A stretch of DNA of 37,877 bases, from NCBI GenBank assembly GCA_029263295.1, contig JAJCXT010000118.1, positions 1 through 37,877 of the forward strand, read 5' to 3'. Below, piece by piece: positions 18,741 to 25,478 of the stretch. Made by a program: the position numbers and the translations under genes. Numbering within the stretch: position 1 is the first letter of the stretch; each line of letters starts with the position of its first letter. Below the pieces are notes generated by a model. That model saw only the letters and a program-made list of their open reading frames with translations, made no database searches and was not told the DNA's origin. This stretch comes from Acidobacteriota bacterium. Lineage in GTDB: Bacteria > Acidobacteriota > UBA890 > WLXD01.

Positions 18741-19291
18741 TGGAGCATACCTTGCCGCGGGTCCATGGCCGTCCGAAGTTGCTTGCGGGCACGATGCAGA
18801 TGCGTGCGCACCGTGCCTTCGCTGACACCGAGCATCGCCCCGGCCTCGATGCTCGTAAAGCCTTCGAGGTGGCACAGCCGGACGCATGCCTGCTGCATCG
18901 GAGCGAGGTCCTCGATGGCGCGCGCCACGTCGCCAGCGGCGATCGCGTCAGGCGGCGACGGGGCCGGCGGTTCGTCCTCGAGAAGGGTGAGCGGGGCCAG
19001 GGCGGCACGACGGCCGTCCTTGCTGATCGCCGTGCGGGCCACGTTACGAACAATGGTGTAGAACCACGCGCTGAACGGCCGCCGATCGTCGTAGTCGGAC
19101 AGTGCTCGCACCGCTCGATGAAAGCCCTCCTGGACGACATCTTCGGCGTCCTCGACGCGGCGAGTGTATTGCCAGGCAAGAGCCATGGCCGGCCGCAGGT
19201 AGCGGCGCACGAGGGCATCGTAGGCGTCGGCATCGCCGCCCTTCGCCGCTCGCGCCAGCTCCTCATCGGTTCGATTCTGCTCGTTGCTCAT
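18737..19291 (-). CDS. ECF-type RNA polymerase sigma factor
   Basis: A 184-residue sigma-70 family protein with region 2 (about 17-85: DAYDALVRRYLRPAMALAWQY, DAEDVVQEGFHRAVRAL, RPFSAWFYTIVRNVART). A Pro-rich linker follows, then region 4 (about 125-178: LAPMQQACVRLCHLEGFTSIEAGAMLGVSEGTVRTHLHRARKQL). ATG 19291 (MSNEQN) is preferred over the in-frame start at 19321, which would add a ten-residue extension without family similarity. It lies 53 nt after the His-rich gene and overlaps the anti-sigma candidate, so all five genes appear to be one operon. Likely role: autoregulated control of this operon, including the ADOP permease. Confidence 0.95.
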   Translation of the reverse strand: MSNEQNRTDEELARAAKGGDADAYDALVRRYLRPAMALAWQYTRRVEDAEDVVQEGFHRAVRALSDYDDRRPFSAWFYTIVRNVARTAISKDGRRAALAPLTLLEDEPPAPSPPDAIAAGDVARAIEDLAPMQQACVRLCHLEGFTSIEAGAMLGVSEGTVRTHLHRARKQLRTAMDPRQGMLQ

Positions 19292-19344
19292 GGCTTTGTC
19301 CCGGGAGCATACGCTAGCCACCCCCGGGACCCGGCCGTCGGCTG

Positions 19345-19743
19345 CTACTGGTGACCACCGCCCTCATGTTGGCCGTGCTGGCCATGCTCGCCGTGCTCAC
19401 CCGTCGGCCCGCCCATCATTCCGCCGACCATCTTGGCGAACTTCTCTTTCTGGATGTCGTTGAGTTCCCCGACGATGGCGCCGTGGATCCGCTGCAACTC
19501 GGCCATCGCCGCGAACCCTTCGATGAACGTCGGCGCCAGCACCTCGCGCTGCGGCGCTGAGAGCTCGAGTTCGGCCGCCCACGCCGCAAAGTGCTCCTGC
19601 GGGTCGATCGGCTCGCCGGCTGCGCCGTGCTGGCCGTGCTGGGCCTCGGCAGTCGGGGCCCACGGCTGTATGACGCCAACGGCGGCCGCCAGAATAGCGA
19701 TCATCATTACGCCCATCAGGGCCTGGTGCAGTGTCTTCATCAA
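19345..19743 (-). CDS. Small His-rich exported protein, CpxP/Spy-like
   Basis: About 132 residues with a signal peptide (GVMMIAILAAAVGVI...AEA). A short helical region (FAAWAAELELSAPQREVLAPTF and IVGELNDIQKEKFAKMVGGMM) resembles the LTxxQ-type CpxP/Spy fold, and the C-terminal tail is built from repeated G-E/Q-H units (final 18 residues contain six His). A second HGQH cluster follows the signal peptide. His-rich ends suggest divalent metal binding in the periplasm; this is inference. Double ATG at 19743/19740. It heads the operon of sigma factor, anti-sigma candidate, CnrX-like protein and ADOP permease, fitting an envelope or metal-stress response. Confidence 0.65.
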   Translation of the reverse strand: MMKTLHQALMGVMMIAILAAAVGVIQPWAPTAEAQHGQHGAAGEPIDPQEHFAAWAAELELSAPQREVLAPTFIEGFAAMAELQRIHGAIVGELNDIQKEKFAKMVGGMMGGPTGEHGEHGQHGQHEGGGHQ

Positions 19744-19772
19744 GGTGTCTCCAGTACGTGAACACGGGATGC

Positions 19773-19792
19773 GCGCCTCTCCCTTGAGGCGC
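19773..19792 (-). promoter_or_regulatory. Leader hairpin upstream of His-rich gene/ECF operon
   Basis: GCGCCTC (19773-19779) and GAGGCGC (19786-19792) form a perfect 7-bp stem with a 6-nt loop, about 30 nt upstream of the ATG at 19743. Further upstream on the minus strand CAACGGAATC (about 19822-19831) resembles an ECF-type GGAAC-like -35, but no matching CGTC-type -10 can be assigned firmly. Confidence 0.3.
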
Positions 19793-19931
19793 TTCTACCC
19801 TGCAGTACCCGCGAGGCGCCGATTCCGTTGACATCGTCTCGCACACCACGAATCTCGTCGGTGGTACCGACCGCCGGCGATGATCTATGCTCTCGATCCG
19901 CCCATCAGATTTCTGTCACTGGAGGCTACCT

Positions 19932-21101
19932 GTGGACACACTGACACGCCGTGCCATGGTGAAGGGCGGGATCGCGAGCCTGCCCCTGACAGCCGCGGCA
20001 GGCAGGATCGCTGCCGCTGAGCGGCAGGGCCCGGATGAGTTCGCGGCGCTGCAGAGCCGCGTGAAGTTCACCGGCGATGGTCCGCAGTTCACGCCGCCCG
20101 AAGCCATCGATGTTCTGAGCCGCATCGTCAACGATCGCGGCATCGACGCCGACTACTACAGCCGTGGCGGGGTCGTGACCGAACTCGAGGAGCGCATGGC
20201 GGCGATCCTCGGCAAGGAACGGGCGGTCTTCGTTCCCACCGGGACCCTGGCCAACCACTTGGCCGTGCGTGTTCTGGCCGGCGCCGATCGCCGCGTGGCG
20301 GTGCAGTACGAAAGCCACCTCTACAACGATTCGGGCGACTGCGCCGAAGTGTTGAGTAATCTCAACCTAGTACCTCTGGCTCACGGTGGCGGCACGTTTA
20401 CCGTGGAAGATGTGCAGGAACTCTTCGATCGCACGGCATCGGGACGGGTGACTACCGGCCTGGGTGTCATCGCGATCGAATCGCCGATCCGTCGCCGCCT
20501 CGGTGAGTTGTTCAACTACGAAGAGATGAAACGGATTAGCCAGTTCGCCCGCGAGCACGGCATCCGCACCCACCTGGATGGCGCCAGACTGTTCATGGCG
20601 GCCGACTACACGGGCATCTCACCGCGACAGTACGCCTCGCTCTTCGACACGGTGTACGTGTCCATGTGGAAGTACTTCAATGCCCCCTCCGGGGCGATCC
20701 TCGCTGGCCCCGCGGAGCTACTGGACGACCTCTACCATCCGCGCCGTATGTTCGGGAGCGCGCTTCCGCAGGCGTGGCCGCTGGCGGCGATGGCTTTGCA
20801 CGGGATCGACGGCTTCGAGGAACGCTTCGCGGCGGGGGTGCGCGCATCCGAAGAGCTGATCGTAGCGCTCGACGCGGCACATGGGCTACGCGTCGAACGC
20901 GTCGCGAACGGCTCCAACATCTTCGAGCTCCACGTCACGGGCCCCGACCCCAGGGCCTACAGCGCGCGCCTCGCGCTGGAGGGGATTCTGTTGCCGGCAC
21001 CGCTGCCCGGAGGAGGATTCGCTCTCAAGGTGAACGAGACCCTCACGCGTCGGCCCGTCGCAGCGATCGCGGGCGCGTTCGCCGACGCGCTGGGGAACTA
21101 G
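19932..21101 (+). CDS. Threonine-aldolase-family PLP enzyme with Tat-type signal peptide
   Basis: A 389-residue protein of the beta-eliminating lyase/L-threonine aldolase family (fold-type I PLP). Visible features: FVPTGTLANHLAVRVL (PLP phosphate region), YESHLYNDSGD (His that stacks on PLP), ESPIRRRLGELFNYEEM, HLDGARLF, and the PLP lysine in YVSMWKYFNAPSGAILAG. The N-terminus is unusual: TRRAMVKGGIASLPLTAAAG is a twin-arginine signal, implying folded, cofactor-loaded export. GTG 19932 is chosen because GGAGG lies 7 nt upstream and the Tat motif follows within seven residues; an in-frame ATG at 19887 has no ribosome site. It is followed at 4 nt by the amidohydrolase-like gene, so the three genes to 23441 are one operon. 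Confidence 0.82.
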   Translation: MDTLTRRAMVKGGIASLPLTAAAGRIAAAERQGPDEFAALQSRVKFTGDGPQFTPPEAIDVLSRIVNDRGIDADYYSRGGVVTELEERMAAILGKERAVFVPTGTLANHLAVRVLAGADRRVAVQYESHLYNDSGDCAEVLSNLNLVPLAHGGGTFTVEDVQELFDRTASGRVTTGLGVIAIESPIRRRLGELFNYEEMKRISQFAREHGIRTHLDGARLFMAADYTGISPRQYASLFDTVYVSMWKYFNAPSGAILAGPAELLDDLYHPRRMFGSALPQAWPLAAMALHGIDGFEERFAAGVRASEELIVALDAAHGLRVERVANGSNIFELHVTGPDPRAYSARLALEGILLPAPLPGGGFALKVNETLTRRPVAAIAGAFADALGN

Positions 21102-21105
21102 ACCG

Positions 21106-22536
21106 ATGCCTGGGGAAACGCTGGATGGAAGTCGCCGTGGGTCCGTGTGTCTGGCGCTCGCGCTGGCAGTGATCGGTACGTCCGGCGCCTGCTCCGCCGC
21201 GGACCGTGACGCCGACGCTGCCGACCCGACGAGCGACGAGCGCCGCGCGGCCCTGGCCCCTGGTGCCACGGGTCTGGCAGTGGAGATACCCGTCGGACCA
21301 GTGGCCCTCGTCGGCGCGACGATCGTGGATGTGACCGACGGAGGTCGCGATGTCGAGGACGCGGTGGTCCTCATGTCCGGGGATCGCATCGTCGCGGCCG
21401 GGCCACGTGGCGAGATCGAACTGCCAAACGACGTACAGGAGATCGACGTAACGGGCCGCTGGATCGTGCCTGGCCTCATCGACGCTTTCGCGACCCTGAA
21501 CGACCAGACCTATGCGGACGCGTATCTGGCCATGGGTGTGACCGGGATCGTGGGAGTGGGCGGAGGCCGTCGCGGCGAACTATGGCTTCAGGCCGACCCC
21601 GGCCCACGCGTGTTCCCGCTCGATGGCGTCGGGTCCGAGCCGATGGAATCGGTGGCCGCGGTCGAAGCCGCCATCGATGAACTGGCCGCCAACGGCGTTC
21701 GCGTAGCTCTGCTCATGTATGGCCTCGACGTCGAGCAACTCGAAGCCGCGATCGGCCGTGCCCGCCAGTTGGGCATGGCAACGATCGGTGAACTCGGGCG
21801 CGCTACGTATGCCGAAGGCGAACGGCTCGGCCTCGATGCTTTTGTTCACACAACCCGGTACAGCCTCGATATCGCGCCGCGCGAGATGGCTGCGGCGGTG
21901 GCCGTGGAGCCCTTCAGCAACGAACTGGACAGCCCCAAATGGAAATACTACCTGTGGTTGGCTCGCAGCGACCCGGACTCGACCCCGGTCGCCGACCACG
22001 CCGAGGTCCTCGGTGCCGGGCCCGCCTTCCTGATTCCCACGCTGAGTCTCCTCTACCTGGACTACGAGCAACACGCGAACCCCTGGGACTTCCCGGTCGC
22101 CGCCTGGCTGGATGCCGAGCAGATCAACGCTCCGGCCGACCCGCAGACGGGAGACCATACGTACGATGACGCGCACATGGCCGCCTATGCCGAGGTCGCG
22201 GCGCAGGTCTTGGAACTCGAGTCACGGTATCGCGCGGCCGGCGCCAGCTACCTCGCTGGCAGCGCCACCGACGTCTGGGGCACCATGCCGGGAATCTCGC
22301 TGCACAGCGAGATGGAGATGCTCACCCGCATCGGGCTCTCGCCGCGCGCGGCGTTGGCCGCAGCAAGCGCCAATGTTGCCAAGGCCCTCCATCTGGACGG
22401 ACTCGGTACAGTAATGGCTGGCAACTTCGCGGATCTTGTCGTCACCACCGGTAATCCCACTCTCGATCTCGCAACATTGCAGCGCCCCGAGCTGGTCGTG
22501 TCGGCCGGTCGCCTGGTGCGCTGGGAGGCCCAATGA
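21106..22536 (+). CDS. Amidohydrolase-like lipoprotein lacking the HxH metal site
   Basis: A 476-residue protein with a lipobox-like signal (LALAVIGTSGAC, Cys about 29) and the amidohydrolase superfamily layout: N-terminal beta domain (VALVGATIVDVTDGG, GDRIVAAG, GRWIVPGLIDA), TIM barrel, and the C-terminal GTVMAGNFADLVV return. The metal ligands are degenerate: the usual DAHxH is DAFAT (residues 126-130, Phe128 and Thr130) and the usual bridging-lysine strand reads GVRVALL. His248 and the GSATD Asp389 remain. The barrel is otherwise intact, so a non-hydrolytic or binding role is possible; a gene error is less likely since two ligands changed. Its TGA overlaps the ATG of the DUF3179 gene. Confidence 0.8.
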   Translation: MPGETLDGSRRGSVCLALALAVIGTSGACSAADRDADAADPTSDERRAALAPGATGLAVEIPVGPVALVGATIVDVTDGGRDVEDAVVLMSGDRIVAAGPRGEIELPNDVQEIDVTGRWIVPGLIDAFATLNDQTYADAYLAMGVTGIVGVGGGRRGELWLQADPGPRVFPLDGVGSEPMESVAAVEAAIDELAANGVRVALLMYGLDVEQLEAAIGRARQLGMATIGELGRATYAEGERLGLDAFVHTTRYSLDIAPREMAAAVAVEPFSNELDSPKWKYYLWLARSDPDSTPVADHAEVLGAGPAFLIPTLSLLYLDYEQHANPWDFPVAAWLDAEQINAPADPQTGDHTYDDAHMAAYAEVAAQVLELESRYRAAGASYLAGSATDVWGTMPGISLHSEMEMLTRIGLSPRAALAAASANVAKALHLDGLGTVMAGNFADLVVTTGNPTLDLATLQRPELVVSAGRLVRWEAQ

Positions 22537-23441
22537 ACTCAGCACGCCTGCCGAAGATACCGCTGCTCGTGCTCCTGCTCGCCATCGTGGCGGGCCCAGC
22601 GGCCGCGCAGGACGGCCAGGAGCGCACGGTACGCGCCCGCGTGCAGCCGCGCCCCGGGGCCCCCGTCGAGATGATGGAGATGCAGGTCCACGAGGTACCC
22701 GTTAACCCCGAGTCCGTCGCAGCGGCCGCGGCGGACCTGGAGGACACGGAGATTGTTCTGGGCGTGATGATCGACGGCCTGCCGATGGCCTATCCGATCC
22801 GTTACCTGGCCGCAGTTGAAGTCGTGAACGACGTTGTCGGTGACACGTCGCTGGCGCCCACGTGGTGACCCATCACCGGATCGGGCGTCGTGTACGCCCG
22901 TCGTCAGGGAGGCCAGGAACTGACCTTCGACTTCGCCTCGGGACTCGTCGACAACAACCTGCTGATCGTAGATCGCGAGACTGAGAGCGTCTGGTCACAG
23001 CTGGCCGGCCAGTCGATCGGCGGCCCCATGGAGGGAACTCCCCTGGAGTCGATTCCCACCATGCAAACGACGTGGAAATTCTGGCGTGGCAAGCATCCCG
23101 ACACACGCGTCATGGTGCTGGAACGCGAAGGGCGCCGCTACGTCTATCAGGACTTCGAGCCTGGTACCCGGCGCAGCAGCGAAGGCGACCATGATGTCTC
23201 CACCGTCGGTCTCGGCCTGGCCCTCGGCAATGACTCGCGGTTCTTTCCCCTGCGCGAACTCGAGGGGGCGAAGGCGCCGCTGAGCCTCGACGTTGACGGC
23301 CAGTCTGTGACGATCCACTTCGACGCAGAGGGGCTTACTGCGTGGGCCACAGACGCCTCGGGCGAGTTGCTCATGACCGTTCTGGCATACGAGTCTGGCT
23401 GGCTGACCTTCTTCCCGGACTCGCAGGTCTGGACGCGCTAG
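22533..23441 (+). CDS. DUF3179 exported protein, candidate selenoprotein with in-frame TGA (Sec112)
   Basis: One reading frame of 303 codons with a single TGA at 22866-22868. Before it: signal peptide (1-25, ending AAAQ) and the DUF3179 hallmarks GVMIDGLPMAYPIRYLA (77-93) and VVNDVVGD. After it, without frameshift: TGSGVVYARR, LTFDFASGLVDNNLLIVDRETESVWSQ, TTWKFW and HPDTRVMVL, all DUF3179. Family members have T-(W/Y)-C-P-x-C at the interruption; here it reads T-W-(TGA)-P-I-T, so selenocysteine would replace the first Cys and Thr the second (UxxT). A hairpin suited to a bacterial SECIS follows. DUF3179 function is not established; the CxxC suggests redox or metal chemistry. Alternative: a nonsense mutation or sequencing error (TGC to TGA), giving a pseudogene. 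The ATG overlaps the amidohydrolase stop. Confidence 0.75.
22869..22902 (+). promoter_or_regulatory. Candidate bacterial SECIS hairpin after in-frame TGA
   Basis: CGGGCGT (22882-22888) pairs perfectly with ACGCCCG (22894-22900), enclosing the five-base loop CGTGT (22889-22893). With a bulged T at 22881 the stem extends by A22880-T22901 and G22879-C22902. The loop begins 20 nt after the TGA, inside the 16-37 nt range known for bacterial SECIS elements. One of the first two loop bases is G, followed by U. A bulged U is also a feature of the E. coli fdhF element, although nearer its loop. Confidence 0.6.
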
Positions 23442-23482
23442 CGACCCGTGATGGGCACGCCGCGAGCCAGAGCCTAGCCACG

Positions 23483-23524
23483 AAAAAAGCGCGGGCAGCT
23501 CAACAGCTGCCCGCGCTCAATTTT
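23483..23524. terminator. Rho-independent terminator, probably bidirectional
   Basis: GCGCGGGCAGCT (23489-23500) and AGCTGCCCGCGC (23505-23516) form a perfect 12-bp stem with a CAAC loop. On the minus strand it is followed by six U (23488-23483), an ideal terminator for the RRM gene. On the plus strand UUUU at 23521-23524 follows, so it may also end the aldolase-amidohydrolase-DUF3179 operon. Confidence 0.92.
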
Positions 23525-23541
23525 CTGGCTGGAGGACTAGC

Positions 23542-23847
23542 CTACCAGCGACCTCCGCCGCCGCCACCGCCACGATGACCGCCGCCACCGCCGCCGCCGC
23601 TGCTGCCGCGGGGCTGAGCTTCGTTCACGCGCAGGTTACGACCACCGAGCGAAGCGCCGTTGGCTTCGGAGATAGCGTTGTCGCCGTCGGCGTCTTCCAT
23701 CTCAACGAAACCGAAGCCACGCGAGCGACCAGTGTCACGGTCCGTGATGACCGTGGCGTCCTGCACGGTGCCGAACTGGGCGAAAAACTCACGGAGATCC
23801 TCGTCGGAGGTGCTCCAGGACAAATTACCTACATAGATTCTCTTCAC
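23542..23847 (-). CDS. RRM-type RNA-binding protein with Gly-rich tail
   Basis: A 101-residue protein consisting of one RNA-recognition motif (residues 1-78) with RNP2 IYVGNL (4-9) and RNP1 RGFGFVEM near residues 43-50, followed by a Gly/Arg-rich tail of about 20 residues. It belongs to the small bacterial and cyanobacterial Rbp family, often cold-induced, binding RNA non-specifically or as chaperone. The start is GTG 23847 (the family begins at this position; no ATG lies nearby). It is followed by the strong terminator at 23483-23516 and is a single-gene unit, divergent from the PAP2 gene with an AT-rich 117-bp gap between. Confidence 0.95.
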   Translation of the reverse strand: MKRIYVGNLSWSTSDEDLREFFAQFGTVQDATVITDRDTGRSRGFGFVEMEDADGDNAISEANGASLGGRNLRVNEAQPRGSSGGGGGGGHRGGGGGGGRW

Positions 23848-23926
23848 GAAACTCAGACTCCAAACGTGGGCTACTAGCGATCCAAAGAATGGTATCTGAT
23901 GGTTCTCGCGGCTGCACCACTTTAAA

Positions 23927-23932
23927 TAGAAT
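23927..23932 (+). promoter_or_regulatory. Candidate -10 box TAGAAT for the PAP2/glycosylase pair
   Basis: TAGAAT within an AT-rich TTTAAATAGAAT run lies 32 nt upstream of the GTG at 23965. The same AT-rich patch read on the minus strand could also hold the -10 of the divergent RRM gene. No strong -35 on either strand. Confidence 0.35.
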
Positions 23933-23964
23933 CCACTTCACGCCCACAGCCGGAGTTCGACGTC

Positions 23965-24837
23965 GTGCAAGCCCTGAAACTCGCGGATCGAACAGCCATC
24001 GTCTACACCGCCGCCGCAGCCCTGCTACTCGTGTTCGCGGGTAGCGACGTGCCCGGTCGGTGGGGGCGCGTGACGGTCCACATCGCCATCGTGGCCGGAG
24101 TGCTGGTACTTGTGCGGCTGGCGCCACGAGGCGGCATCTGGATCATCGCGCGGACAGTCTACCCGCTGCCCCTGCTGTTGTTCTGGTGGGGCCAACTGGA
24201 GCACGAGATCCCGCTGCTGTGGGGCTCCTACTGGACCACCGACTGGCTCGTCCGAGGCGATGCCGCGCTGTTCGGCGGTCATCCGACCGTACTCGTACAG
24301 TCACTCTTCACGGCGTGGCTCGACGAGTTGATGGCGTTCTGTTACCTGAGCTACTACTTGTTCCTCGCCGTTCCAGTCGTGCTCGTGTTCAAGCGGCGGT
24401 TCGCCAGTGCAGTCGCGAGCTACGGTGCGATCCTGCTCACCTACGCGGCGAACTTCACGCTGTTCGTTCTGTTCCCAGCTAATAGCCCGCCACAGATCCT
24501 GCAGCAGTACCCGGACCTCCAGGCGAGTCCTTTTACCGGATTCGTGCTCGGGGATCTGATCCGCTCGCTGCAGGCCACCGACAGCGTTACCGGGGCGGCC
24601 TTCCCGTCGTCCCACATCGCCGGTTCGATGGTGTGCACGCTGGTCGCACTGCGGTTCGTACCGCGCCTCGGTCGCGCACTCGTTCCGCTGCTGATCGGCA
24701 TGAGCATCGCGACCGTCTATCTGGGCTACCACCATGCGCTCGATCCGATCTTCGGACTGCTGCTGGGTGCCGCAGGTTACGCAGCAGCACGTCGTATCGA
24801 ACCGGGCCTGGAGCCGGCAGCGACGGCTGATACCTGA
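23965..24837 (+). CDS. PAP2-superfamily integral membrane phosphatase
   Basis: A 290-residue multi-pass membrane protein with about six or seven helices. Motifs of the acid-phosphatase fold are present: AAFPSSHIAGS (212-221, catalytic His217) and YLGYHHALDPIFG (252-264, His256-x3-Asp260). The long N-terminal helical part and late catalytic motifs resemble the PAP2_3/inositol-phosphorylceramide-synthase-like branch, which acts on lipid phosphates or transfers phospho-head groups; the exact substrate is unknown. GTG 23965 has GGAG 8-9 nt upstream. Its TGA overlaps the glycosylase ATG by one base (TGATG), so the two genes are translationally coupled despite unrelated roles. Confidence 0.85.
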   Translation: MQALKLADRTAIVYTAAAALLLVFAGSDVPGRWGRVTVHIAIVAGVLVLVRLAPRGGIWIIARTVYPLPLLLFWWGQLEHEIPLLWGSYWTTDWLVRGDAALFGGHPTVLVQSLFTAWLDELMAFCYLSYYLFLAVPVVLVFKRRFASAVASYGAILLTYAANFTLFVLFPANSPPQILQQYPDLQASPFTGFVLGDLIRSLQATDSVTGAAFPSSHIAGSMVCTLVALRFVPRLGRALVPLLIGMSIATVYLGYHHALDPIFGLLLGAAGYAAARRIEPGLEPAATADT

Positions 24838-25466
24838 TGCCTGGGCCAACGGCTCCTGCGCGCGCGGATCGTGCCTTCTTCACACGAGACCCGGTAACCC
24901 TGGCACGACGTCTACTGGGCCAGCGACTGGTACGCACTGAACGCGGTCAACGTACCTGCGGGATCATCGTGGAGACGGAAGCCTACCTCGGCACTCCAGA
25001 CCGCGCCGCCCATACCTACGGCGGTCGCCGCACCGAACGAAACCAGAGCATGTGGGCGGCCGGGGGCCATGCCTATGTCTACCTCATCTACGGGATGCAC
25101 TGCTGCATGAACGTAGTCGCTGGTCGCGCGGAGGACCCGGTCGCCGTTCTGATACGCGCGCTGCAACCCGACGAAGGTACGCCCGGCATGTACCGGCGTC
25201 GCGCAGCCGCACGACGCGACGTCGACCTCTGCTCGGGCCCCGGGAAACTCTGCCAGGCGCTGGCGATCGATCGTCAACTCGATGGCGCGGACCTCGTCTC
25301 GGACGATCGCCTATTCGTGGAGCTGCTGCGACGACGACAGCTCCCCACGCGTGCGATCATCGTCGGGCCGCGGGTCGGTGTGGACTACGCTGGCGACTGG
25401 ACCGCGAAGCCGCTGCGGTTCACGATCGCCGGCAACACCAGCGTCAGCCGGCCACGGCCGCGATAG
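24837..25466 (+). CDS. 3-methyladenine DNA glycosylase (AAG/MPG family)
   Basis: A 209-residue base-excision repair enzyme of the eukaryal-type AAG family, also common in bacteria. It shows RRLLGQRLVR, the catalytic segment IIVETEAYLG (Glu48 as general base, Tyr50 as intercalating residue), AAHTYGGRRTERNQSMWAAGGHAYVYLIYGMHCCMNVV (the YVY-IYGM core) and the GPGKLCQAL substrate-pocket motif. Length is normal for the family. It excises alkylated purines such as 3-methyladenine and probably hypoxanthine. It is coupled to the PAP2 gene upstream; the lipid-kinase gene converges 12 nt downstream with no visible terminator. Confidence 0.95.
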   Translation: MPGPTAPARADRAFFTRDPVTLARRLLGQRLVRTERGQRTCGIIVETEAYLGTPDRAAHTYGGRRTERNQSMWAAGGHAYVYLIYGMHCCMNVVAGRAEDPVAVLIRALQPDEGTPGMYRRRAAARRDVDLCSGPGKLCQALAIDRQLDGADLVSDDRLFVELLRRRQLPTRAIIVGPRVGVDYAGDWTAKPLRFTIAGNTSVSRPRPR

Positions 25467-25478
25467 GCGTCGTGAACG

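Noticed and set aside
18741..18887. N-terminal extension of the anti-sigma candidate
   Set aside because: It lies wholly inside the sigma factor gene in another frame, and the ATGA overlap gives a better start.
19826..19856. Sigma-70 promoter for the aldolase operon at TTGACA (19828-19833)
   Set aside because: A perfect -35 hexamer, but no acceptable -10 at 16-18 bp spacing.
22533..22868. Simple pseudogene caused by nonsense mutation in the DUF3179 gene
   Set aside because: Kept as the alternative but not preferred: the TGA is exactly at the motif Cys, the rest of the frame is intact for 190 codons, and a SECIS-like hairpin follows.
22890..23441. Independent gene starting at GTG 22890 after the TGA
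   Set aside because: There is no ribosome site, it would start in the middle of a DUF3179 domain, and it is in the same frame as the upstream half, so both halves are treated as one recoded gene.
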